Of a DNA stretch of 5,758 nt, positions 1 through 5,610 are shown piece by piece (the stretch's first letter is position 1; each line of letters begins with the position of its first letter). A model generated the notes under the pieces. That model saw only the letters and a program-made list of their open reading frames with translations, was not told where the DNA came from and searched no databases. Source of the DNA: Kiloniellaceae bacterium (GTDB lineage Bacteria; Pseudomonadota; Alphaproteobacteria; Kiloniellales; Kiloniellaceae); NCBI GenBank assembly GCA_021776145.1, contig JAJFGM010000182.1, positions 1 to 5,758 on the forward strand, read 5' to 3'. The translations under genes were made by a program, and so were the position numbers.

Positions 1-81
1 CTGATCTATTGGGCCGCGTCGTTTGCCGAAAGCGAAGACCGGGCTTCCGCTCAGTCCGGGCAGTTGCGCAGCCGGCGTCGG

Positions 82-972
82 CTATTCCTTGACGGCTCCG
101 GTCATCGACGAAACGTAGTGTTCGACGAAGAAGGAATAGAGGATCGCCACCGGCAGCGACCCCAGCAGAGCCCCGGCCATCAGTCCGCCCCAATTGTAGA
201 CGTCGAAAGTGATGAGCTCGGTCACCGCGCCGACCGGAACCGTCTTGTTCTCCGCCGACGAGATGAAGGTCAGGGCGTAGATGAACTCGTTCCAGGATAG
301 CGTGAAGGCGAAAATGCCTGCCGAGATCAGACCAGGCACCGAAAGGGGCAGGACGATTTTCACCAGGATTTGCAGACGCGTCGCGCCATCGATCAGGGCG
401 CATTCTTCCAACTCGTAGGGGATCGAGCGGAAATAGCCCATCAGCAACCAGGTGCAAAAGGGAATGAGGATCGTCGGATAGGTCAGCACCAGCGCCCAAT
501 TGGAATCGAAGATGCCGAGTTGAAAGATCATCACCGACAGCGGAATGAAGAGGATGCTGGGCGGCACCAGATAGGCGAGGAAAATGAGCATGCCGACAGT
601 GCGCGAGCCCTTGTAGCGCAGCCGCTCGATGGCATAGGCGGCGCAAACCGCGCAGAACAACGACAGGAAGGTCGCTGTCACGGTGACGAACATGGTGTTC
701 CATAACCAACGCGGATAATCCGTCTCGAACAGCAAGTGGCGGATGTGCTCGAAGGTGAATTCGTGGATCCACAGCGAGGCCAGACCGCGGTAGCTGTGCA
801 GGTCCTCGTTGGTCTTGAACGAGGTGACGGCCATGAAATAGAACGGGAACAGCAGGACGAAGAGGAATATGGCCAGGGGGATGTAAACCGTCACCACCTT
901 ACGTGGCAGGTTCTCCAGATAGGCCATGCCCTCGCGCTCGGGGTTGGAGCGCCGGACGACACTTTCAGTCAT
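82..972 (-). CDS. CUT1-type ABC transporter permease, MalG/UgpE-like (second membrane subunit)
   Basis: A 296-residue inner-membrane permease that should pair with the neighbouring permease to form the sugar channel of a CUT1 importer. Hydrophobic segments lie near residues 27-49, 92-115, 125-150, 158-180, 208-228 and 262-284, fitting the usual six membrane spans. The cytoplasmic EAA loop that docks on the ATPase is at about 189-210, with E190-C191-A192 in place of the usual E-A-A, followed by I194-D195-G196-A197 and I206-LP. The SWNEF stretch near 226-230 and the C-terminal GAVKE are typical of MalG-type subunits. The ATG at 972-970 is preceded by GGAGG (978-982) at 5 bases. The gene overlaps the end of the upstream permease by 8 bases (ATGACTGA), indicating translational coupling. 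It is the last gene of the visible operon. Family assignment is firm; the substrate is unknown. Confidence 0.95.
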   Translation of the reverse strand: MTESVVRRSNPEREGMAYLENLPRKVVTVYIPLAIFLFVLLFPFYFMAVTSFKTNEDLHSYRGLASLWIHEFTFEHIRHLLFETDYPRWLWNTMFVTVTATFLSLFCAVCAAYAIERLRYKGSRTVGMLIFLAYLVPPSILFIPLSVMIFQLGIFDSNWALVLTYPTILIPFCTWLLMGYFRSIPYELEECALIDGATRLQILVKIVLPLSVPGLISAGIFAFTLSWNEFIYALTFISSAENKTVPVGAVTELITFDVYNWGGLMAGALLGSLPVAILYSFFVEHYVSSMTGAVKE

Positions 973-1909
973 CGCCGCCTCCCTGCTGCCACTTGCGGCG
1001 CTGCAGTCCGAAGTAGCTGAACAGGATCGCCGCCAAGAGGAACGGGATCATTGCCGTTGCGATTGCCGCGCCTTCGCCCAGGGCGCCTCCCATGATCGCG
1101 CGCTGATACGACAGGGTTGCCATAAGGTGGGTCGCATTGATCGGCCCACCGCGCGTCATGACCCAGATCAGTTGAAAGTCGGTAAAGGTGAAGAGCACCG
1201 AAAATGTCATGACGACGGCGATGATCGGTGTCAGCAGGGGGGAGGTAATGTGGCGGAAGCGCTGCCATTCGCTGGCCCCGTCGATGGTCGCGGCCTCGTA
1301 AAGCGACGGCGAAATCGTCTGCAGTCCGGCCAGCAGGGTGATCGCGACAAAGGGAATACCGCGCCCGATATTGGCGGCGATCACCGAGGCGCGCGCGTTG
1401 TTGGGGTCGCCGAGAAAATCGATCGTCTCGTCGAGGAGTCCGAATTCGATCAGCGCCCAGCTGATCATCGAGTCCTGGGAATCGTATATCCACCAAAAGG
1501 CCAGCGCCGATAGCACCGTCGGCACGATGAATGGCAAAAGGATGATGGCGCGCAGGAAGGCCTTGAACGGCAGGTGGCGATTGAGAAGCACCGCCAGCCA
1601 CAGGCCGAGCGCGAATTTTATGACGCTGGCGACGACCGTGTAGAGGAAGGTATTGAAAACCGATAGCCAAAAAATACTGTCGCGGAACAGCCAGATATAG
1701 TTTTCCAGGCCGATAAAGACACCGGGGCGACCGACCTTGACGTCGGTCAGGCCAAGCCAAATTCCAAGGCCGAGCGGGTAGGTGAGAAAGGTCAGAAGCA
1801 GGACCGCCGCTGGCAACATGAAGAGGATACCGAGCAGATTGCGGTTGTTGTTCACACGCGCCAGGAAATTGACCCGCGGGGTAGGCTCACCGGCGTGCAA
1901 AACGGCCAT
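965..1909 (-). CDS. CUT1-type ABC transporter permease, MalF/UgpA-like (first membrane subunit)
   Basis: A 314-residue inner-membrane permease, partner of the downstream MalG-like subunit. Hydrophobic segments lie near residues 25-47, 86-109, 118-142, 174-197, 227-250 and 279-301. The EAA loop is canonical: E205-A206-A207-T-I-D210-G211-A212, then I221 and P224. MTRGGP at 251-256 followed by a TLSYQRA stretch (265-271) is the signature seen in MalF/UgpA-type permeases just after the fifth main span. It lacks the extra N-terminal helices and large periplasmic loop of enterobacterial MalF, so it is the compact UgpA-like form. The ATG at 1909-1907 has only a weak AAAGA-like ribosome site, and a stable hairpin lies 22 bases upstream, suggesting lower expression than the binding protein. 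The stop overlaps the start of the next gene by 8 bases. Substrate not determinable. Confidence 0.95.
   Translation of the reverse strand: MAVLHAGEPTPRVNFLARVNNNRNLLGILFMLPAAVLLLTFLTYPLGLGIWLGLTDVKVGRPGVFIGLENYIWLFRDSIFWLSVFNTFLYTVVASVIKFALGLWLAVLLNRHLPFKAFLRAIILLPFIVPTVLSALAFWWIYDSQDSMISWALIEFGLLDETIDFLGDPNNARASVIAANIGRGIPFVAITLLAGLQTISPSLYEAATIDGASEWQRFRHITSPLLTPIIAVVMTFSVLFTFTDFQLIWVMTRGGPINATHLMATLSYQRAIMGGALGEGAAIATAMIPFLLAAILFSYFGLQRRKWQQGGGDD
978..982 (-). promoter_or_regulatory. Ribosome binding site of the MalG-like permease, inside the preceding gene
   Basis: GGAGG on the minus strand, 5 bases before the ATG at 972-970. It lies within the last codons of the MalF-like permease, so the two membrane subunits are probably translated in a coupled 1:1 fashion. 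It also favours this ATG over the internal Met16. Confidence 0.75.
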
Positions 1910-1921
1910 GAAGGATCTTTG

Positions 1922-1962
1922 CGAAAAGGAAAGCCGGCGCCCCTGTCGAAGGGGCGCCGGCT
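1922..1962 (-). terminator. Intercistronic hairpin with T-rich tail (attenuator or mRNA-stabilising element)
   Basis: Arms AGCCGGCGCCCC (1932-1943) and GGGGCGCCGGCT (1951-1962) are perfect complements. A further T1944-A1950 pair makes a 13-bp stem with a 5-base loop. On the minus-strand transcript the stem begins six bases after the binding-protein stop codon (1971-1969) and is followed directly by a pyrimidine tract TTCCTTTTC (1931-1923). This is the geometry of an intrinsic terminator with an imperfect T-tract. Because the permease genes follow only 22 bases later, partial termination, or protection of the upstream mRNA from 3' exonucleases, is likelier than full termination. In malEFG-type operons, intergenic stem-loops after the binding-protein gene are known to raise binding protein relative to permeases; assigning the same role here is inference. 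Confidence 0.8.
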
Positions 1963-1968
1963 GTCAGG

Positions 1969-3288
1969 TTAGACCTTGTAATACCGCTGCGCCCGGCGCT
2001 CCGCATCCGCCGCCGCGTCCTGCGGCGACTTTGCCCCGGTTGCCGCTTCGGCGACCATGTTGACGACGACAAAGTCGGCGAACACGCTCGACGACGCGTA
2101 ACCCAGGGATCCGGAGTGCGCGAAGGAACGCGACCGCAGGGCCGAGTCCTTGAACACGGTCCGTTTTGGATCTTCGGTCCAGACCGTGTGGGTATCAAAG
2201 GCCTTCAGGGAGTGGCTCAGGTATCCGACGGAACCTTGCAGGAAGGCGTCGTACTGGTCCTTTTCCATCAACCAGGTAATCAACGCCTTGACCGCGTTGG
2301 GATACTTCGAGTGGTTGTAGGGCATCATCGGGAAGCAGACATGGAATTCCGTCGGCTCGCCGACCGGGCCAATGGGATAGAAGGCATGGTCCATGTCTTC
2401 CGCGATGTCGGTCATGCCTTCGCGCACGGCGGCGGCATAAATCGAAATGCCGTTGTTGGTGAGCGAGCAAGCGCTCTGCAGGAAGGCCTTGTTATTGTGA
2501 CCGTCGAGCCACGAGGCAGCGCCGGAAATGAACGTCTCGCCGAGTTGGCGGACATACTCCAGCCCCGCCACGGTCTCTGGGCTATTGATGACGACATTGT
2601 CGTTGTCGTCGACCATCTTGCCGCCATGCGACCACAGGATCCAGTGCGCCCAACAGTTACCGTCGCCACTGGCATTGCCCAACGCAAAGCCACCAGGGGT
2701 GCCGTTTTTCTTCAGGTTCTGCATCAACTTGAGGAAGTCGGCGGTGTTGTCGGGAACGCCGTCGAAGCCGGCTTTCTCAACATGCGACACGCGGTAGTTG
2801 AGGTAGTTGCCGCTGATGGTGAAGGGCACGTTGATCCATTTGTCGCCCCGCATGCCATAGTGTTCGGCAATGGGATACCAGCCGCCGTACTTGCCACCGA
2901 GGTAGTCACAGACGTCGCTGACATCCATCATCGCGTCAGGATAAAGGTGAGCGTCGGCGTGTATGCCCCAGATGATGTCCGGGCCACTGCCGATGTTGGC
3001 GGCGACCGCCGCCTTGGGCCGCAGGTCCTCGAAACCTTCGCTATCGACCTGTACCGTGACACCGGTGGCCTTGGTGAAGGCATCGAGCGAAGCGTTGAAG
3101 GCTTCCTCCTCGGACTGGACGAAACGCTTCCAGCGCAGCAGGCGCAGTTCCGCGCCGGCTTCCGGCTGCCAGGGACTTTCGGCGGCCCAGGCCCGCGCGG
3201 CGGCGACCAGTGCCGGCGAGGCAACCGCCGCGCTGAGGGCCAGACCCGCACTGCTCTTCAATAGATTGCGTCTTGTGAATTCTCTCAT
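1969..3288 (-). CDS. Tat-exported ABC sugar-type solute-binding protein (family 1)
   Basis: A 439-residue periplasmic substrate receptor of the importer encoded around it. The N-terminus has a twin-arginine motif T5-R6-R7-N8-L9-L10-K11, a mild hydrophobic stretch at about 14-31 and a likely AWA|A signal-peptidase site after residue 35, so export as a folded protein via the Tat system is predicted. The mature part begins with a beta-strand-rich segment (ELRLLRWKRF) followed by a helix. It then has GPDIIW near 102-107 and a WINVPFTISGNYLNYR stretch near 151-166, both typical of family 1 extracellular solute-binding proteins (MalE/UgpB type). Aromatic residues such as W213, W216, W219 and Y284 could line a sugar pocket. 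The start is fixed by AAGGAGG five bases upstream. It lies 82 bases after the ATPase gene and before the permeases. Sugar, polyol or glycerol-phosphate-like substrates are all possible; none can be chosen from sequence. Confidence 0.95.
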   Translation of the reverse strand: MREFTRRNLLKSSAGLALSAAVASPALVAAARAWAAESPWQPEAGAELRLLRWKRFVQSEEEAFNASLDAFTKATGVTVQVDSEGFEDLRPKAAVAANIGSGPDIIWGIHADAHLYPDAMMDVSDVCDYLGGKYGGWYPIAEHYGMRGDKWINVPFTISGNYLNYRVSHVEKAGFDGVPDNTADFLKLMQNLKKNGTPGGFALGNASGDGNCWAHWILWSHGGKMVDDNDNVVINSPETVAGLEYVRQLGETFISGAASWLDGHNNKAFLQSACSLTNNGISIYAAAVREGMTDIAEDMDHAFYPIGPVGEPTEFHVCFPMMPYNHSKYPNAVKALITWLMEKDQYDAFLQGSVGYLSHSLKAFDTHTVWTEDPKRTVFKDSALRSRSFAHSGSLGYASSSVFADFVVVNMVAEAATGAKSPQDAAADAERRAQRYYKV

Positions 3289-3293
3289 AACTT

Positions 3294-3300
3294 CCTCCTT
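3294..3300 (-). promoter_or_regulatory. Consensus ribosome binding site of the solute-binding protein
   Basis: AAGGAGG on the minus strand, five bases before the ATG at 3288-3286. It is the strongest ribosome site in the window. The remaining intergenic bases up to the ATPase stop (3301-3370) show no clear hairpin or promoter. Confidence 0.8.
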
Positions 3301-3370
3301 CTGCTTGGTTTCTTGTCCTGTTGATCGAGGTCGTTGTTTCCTTTGAGTTGAGTGTCTTCGCCGCTTTCAA

Positions 3371-4441
3371 TCACAGGCGTTGACTGCTCTCCTGGTCGAA
3401 GAGGTGCACCAGGCCCAGATCCGGGGCGAGATGGATGTTCTGGCCCGGCCGCAGGTCGTGGCGTTCGTTGAACGAGGCGAGGATCTCGCGCTCGGCAAAG
3501 CGGCAGACGACCAAGGTGTCGGCCCCCGTCGGTTCAATGACCGCGACCTCGACCTCCAAGCCGCCGTCGGCGTTGCTCAGGCTCCAATGTTCGGGTCGAA
3601 TGCCATAGACCACGCGGGTTCCCTCGGTGGCGCCGGCGTGCGGTGCCAGGGGCAGGCGGGTGTCGTCCCCCGTCATGACGCTGGCGTTTCCGTTGGTGAC
3701 GGAAACGGTGCCTTCGATCAGGTTCATCGCCGGCGATCCGATAAAACTGGCGACAAAGGTGTTGGCGGGGTGGTCGTAGAGTTCGAGCGGCGCGCCGATC
3801 TGCTCGACGATGCCATCGCGCATGACAACGATCTGGTCGGCCATGGTCATGGCTTCGATCTGGTCGTGGGTGACGTAAATCGAAGTGCTGTTCAGGCGCT
3901 GGTGCAATTCCTTGATCTTGGTGCGCATCTGTACGCGCAGCATGGCGTCGAGGTTGGACAGCGGCTCGTCGAATAGGAAAACCTGCGGATCGCGGACGAT
4001 GGCCCGGCCCATGGCGACGCGCTGGCGCTGACCACCGGAAAGCTGGCGTGGAAAGCGGTCGAGATAGGGTTCGAGATTGAGGATGCCGGCGGCATGGCGC
4101 ACCTGCTCGTCGATCCGTGCCGCATCCACCTTGGCCAGCTTCAGACTGAAGGCCATGTTGTCGTAAACCTTCATGTGGGGGTAGAGCGCGTAATTCTGGA
4201 ACACCATGGCGATGTCGCGCTGCTTCGGCGGCACGTTGTTGACCACGCGCCCGCCGATGGAGATTTCACCACTGGTGATCTCCTCCAAACCGGCGATCAT
4301 GCGCAGCAGGGTCGACTTGCCGCAGCCGGACGGGCCGACCAGGACGGTGAAGGCTTGGTCCGGCATGTCGACGTCGATGCCGTGCACCACTTCGGTGGAG
4401 CCAAATGACTTCCGCACAGCGCGAATTTCGACCGATGCCAT
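3371..4441 (-). CDS. ABC transporter ATP-binding protein, MalK/UgpC type
   Basis: A 356-residue cytoplasmic ATPase that energises the importer as a homodimer under the two permeases. All catalytic motifs are intact: Walker A GPSGCGKST (36-44), Q-loop Q82 in VFQNYALYPH, signature LSGGQ (134-138), Walker B VFLFDEP (154-160, catalytic E159), D-loop SNLD (162-165) and H-loop H192. The C-terminal third (about 235-356) is the MalK-type regulatory/TOBE region, including FIGSPAMN (233-240) and IRPEH (281-285). Total length is normal for the family. The ATG at 4441-4439 is preceded by AGGAG (4447-4451) at 5 bases. It is the first gene of the operon, an order (ATPase, binding protein, permease, permease) that differs from malK's usual separate or terminal position. 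Full-length MalK-like ATPases can serve more than one transporter; here the adjacency suggests a dedicated one. Confidence 0.96.
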   Translation of the reverse strand: MASVEIRAVRKSFGSTEVVHGIDVDMPDQAFTVLVGPSGCGKSTLLRMIAGLEEITSGEISIGGRVVNNVPPKQRDIAMVFQNYALYPHMKVYDNMAFSLKLAKVDAARIDEQVRHAAGILNLEPYLDRFPRQLSGGQRQRVAMGRAIVRDPQVFLFDEPLSNLDAMLRVQMRTKIKELHQRLNSTSIYVTHDQIEAMTMADQIVVMRDGIVEQIGAPLELYDHPANTFVASFIGSPAMNLIEGTVSVTNGNASVMTGDDTRLPLAPHAGATEGTRVVYGIRPEHWSLSNADGGLEVEVAVIEPTGADTLVVCRFAEREILASFNERHDLRPGQNIHLAPDLGLVHLFDQESSQRL

Positions 4442-4457
4442 CGCCTCTCCTGATCAT

Positions 4458-4479
4458 GAGCGGCAGCACGGCGCCGCTC
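4458..4479 (-). promoter_or_regulatory. Leader hairpin just upstream of the ATPase ribosome site
   Basis: GAGCGGC (4458-4464) and GCCGCTC (4473-4479) form a 7-bp, very GC-rich stem with an 8-base loop. In the transporter transcript it ends six bases before AGGAG (4451-4447) of the ATPase gene, so it could affect ribosome access or 5' stability. Such short GC stems also arise by chance in high-GC DNA. Confidence 0.35.
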
Positions 4480-4518
4480 TCCCTCTTGACCGCCGCCTCG
4501 GATGGGCAGCTTGTCTCT

Positions 4519-4547
4519 CCGTTTCCGGTTGCGTATACGTTAAACGG
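4519..4547. promoter_or_regulatory. Dyad CCGTTT-N17-AAACGG, possible operator
   Basis: CCGTTT (4519-4524) and AAACGG (4542-4547) are inverted 6-bp arms. The eight-base palindrome CGTATACG (4532-4539) lies between them but is not exactly centred. The position, about 80-105 bases upstream of the ATPase start, suits an operator for the transporter. No regulator family can be assigned from these bases alone. Confidence 0.3.
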
Positions 4548-4559
4548 TCACCAAGGCTT

Positions 4560-4594
4560 CGTCTAGCGTGTTTCTGTTCGTCCAGCGTGTTTCT
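4560..4594. repeat. Two tandem 16-bp direct repeats with 19-bp period
   Basis: CGTCTAGCGTGTTTCT (4560-4575) and CGTCCAGCGTGTTTCT (4579-4594) match at 15 of 16 bases, separated by three bases. The 19-bp period is just under two helical turns, so both copies face roughly the same side of the DNA, as for a regulator binding two direct half-sites or as two adjacent monomer sites. I see no third copy on either side. It lies 119-153 bases upstream of the ATPase start and over 200 bases upstream of the dehydrogenase start. Confidence 0.6.
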
Positions 4595-4680
4595 CGGCGG
4601 CCGCAAGCTTATCTCTGGATGTCGGTTTTGACCGAGAGGATTCCCAAACTCACGCGAAAACCAATCGTGCGGCGAAGCAT

Positions 4681-4708
4681 TTTACTGACGCGACAGTGAG
4701 TTTATAGT
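4681..4708 (+). promoter_or_regulatory. Candidate sigma-70 promoter for the dehydrogenase gene
   Basis: TTTACT (4681-4686, four of six to the -35 consensus) and TATAGT (4703-4708, five of six to the -10 consensus) are separated by 16 bases. Initiation would fall near 4715, giving a leader of about 85 bases before the ATG at 4801. The ACTG/CAGT dyad (4684-4697) overlaps the spacer. This is prediction by eye only. Confidence 0.35.
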
Positions 4709-4720
4709 TTTGCCTCAATG

Positions 4721-4732
4721 GCCGCGCGCGGC
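4721..4732. repeat. Perfect 12-bp GC palindrome in the dehydrogenase leader
   Basis: GCCGCGCGCGGC reads the same on both strands. It lies 12 bases after the candidate -10 hexamer, so it would be near the transcript's 5' end or over the initiation region. It could be an operator half or a simple GC-rich coincidence. Confidence 0.3.
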
Positions 4733-4800
4733 GTGACGGGTTCTCTTTGGGCCGGTCCAATTTTGAAGTCGGCCGTGTTTGGAAAAGGATAAAGCCCGTT

Positions 4801-5553
4801 ATGACATCACAGGGAAAATTCGCGCTGGTGACTGGCGCCGGCAGTGGCATCGGCCGCGCCGTAGCGCTGGCTCTGCAGGCCGATGGCTATCGCGTCGCGC
4901 TGGTTGGCCGGCGAGCACAGGCGCTGGAGGATACGGCGGCGGCGGCGCCCGAGGGGACAATGCTGGTCGTGCCTGCCGATGTCGCGGATCCGGCTTCGGT
5001 CGCGGCTTGCTTCGCCGCGACCTACGAGGCTTTCGGCCGGCTCGATGTGCTGTTCAACAACGCCGGGATCGGCGCTCCGGCAATCCCCATGGACGAACTC
5101 AGCTTCGAGCAGTGGAAGGCCGTCGTCGACATCAACCTGACAGGATCCTTCCTTTGCGCCCAAGAAGCCATGCGCATCATGAAGCGGCAGCATCCGCGCG
5201 GCGGCCGTATCATCAACAACGGCTCGATTTCGGCGACCGCGCCGCGGCCTTTTTCGGCGCCCTACACCGCGACCAAACATGCCATCACCGGTTTGACGAA
5301 ATCAATTTCGCTCGACGGCCGCGCCGACGACATTGTCTGCTCGCAGATCGACATCGGCAACGCGGTGACCGAGATGACCGAGCGCATGACCGCGGGCGTG
5401 CCACAGGCCGACGGCTCGATGATGGTGGAGCCACGCATGGACGTCGCGCACGTCGCCAATGCCGTCGTTCACATGGCGAGCTTGCCCTTGGAGGCGAACG
5501 TTCAGTTCATGACCGTCATGGCCACCAAGATGCCCTTTGTCGGACGTGGGTGA
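4801..5553 (+). CDS. Short-chain dehydrogenase/reductase (classical SDR family)
   Basis: A 250-residue cytoplasmic NAD(P)-dependent oxidoreductase with a Rossmann fold. Motifs in order: TGAGSGIG cofactor loop (11-18), D60-V61 for the adenine ring, NNAG (86-89), N112, and the catalytic S142, Y155 and K159 in YTATK. Ser and Tyr are 13 residues apart, as expected. G36-R37-R38 after the second strand suggests a preference for NADP(H), since basic residues there bind the 2'-phosphate. After the active site, where most family members have a Pro-Gly, this protein has QIDIGNAVTEM (182-192). The ATG at 4801 gives the normal N-terminus and follows AAGGA (4785-4789) at 11 bases; an in-frame TTG at 4747 would add 18 residues of no family character. 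It is divergent from the transporter, suggesting it acts on the imported compound or its product. Substrate unknown; names such as 3-oxoacyl-ACP reductase would be unjustified. Confidence 0.93.
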   Translation: MTSQGKFALVTGAGSGIGRAVALALQADGYRVALVGRRAQALEDTAAAAPEGTMLVVPADVADPASVAACFAATYEAFGRLDVLFNNAGIGAPAIPMDELSFEQWKAVVDINLTGSFLCAQEAMRIMKRQHPRGGRIINNGSISATAPRPFSAPYTATKHAITGLTKSISLDGRADDIVCSQIDIGNAVTEMTERMTAGVPQADGSMMVEPRMDVAHVANAVVHMASLPLEANVQFMTVMATKMPFVGRG

Positions 5554-5610
5554 TCGCGGCTCGGGTTTGTCACGCGAGCATCGAGTCGGCGACGGTGCGC
5601 GAAGGCCGAA

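Larger units (their letters stand above)
4442..4800. other. Divergent intergenic regulatory region (359 bp)
   Basis: Non-coding stretch between the transporter operon (leftward) and the dehydrogenase gene (rightward). It contains the ATPase ribosome site and leader hairpin, a dyad with CCGTTT/AAACGG arms, a 16-bp direct repeat, a small TCGGT-N4-ACCGA dyad (4622-4635), a candidate sigma-70 promoter for the dehydrogenase, and a GC palindrome in its leader. AAACTCAC (4646-4653) and GTGAGTTT (4696-4703) also form an 8-bp inverted pair 42 bases apart. I found no convincing sigma-70 promoter for the leftward operon. No open frame here resembles a protein family I recognise. The arrangement suggests shared control by a regulator encoded elsewhere. 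Confidence 0.7.

Noticed and set aside
1..81. Possible terminator after the operon: GCGAAG (33-38) and CTTCCGC (44-50) can pair imperfectly
   Set aside because: The stem is short with a bulge and no T-tract follows in the minus-strand direction, so I do not call a terminator. No gene is supported in this edge.
926..1513. A 195-codon plus-strand open frame opposite the MalF-like permease
   Set aside because: Low-complexity, Arg/Gly/Asp-rich translation typical of an antisense shadow; the opposite strand has the EAA loop and membrane spans.
2116..3264. A 382-codon open frame on the plus strand opposite the solute-binding protein gene
   Set aside because: It is antisense to a gene with clear family motifs, signal peptide and ribosome site. 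Its translation has no recognisable domain, and long antisense frames are expected in high-GC genes.
3380..3976. A 198-codon plus-strand open frame opposite the ATPase
   Set aside because: It is antisense to intact ABC ATPase motifs and matches no family I recognise.
4532..4539. CGTATACG as the -10 region of the transporter operon on the minus strand
   Set aside because: TATACG on the minus strand is an acceptable -10 match, but nothing resembling a -35 lies 15-19 bases upstream of it.
4747..4800. TTG start adding 18 residues to the dehydrogenase
   Set aside because: The ATG at 4801 gives the normal SDR N-terminus, only a few residues before the first strand, and has a ribosome site; the extra residues look like untranslated leader.
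5559..5579. GCTCG/CGAGC stem after the dehydrogenase stop as a terminator
   Set aside because: Only 5 bp with an 11-base loop and no T-tract; within chance expectation.
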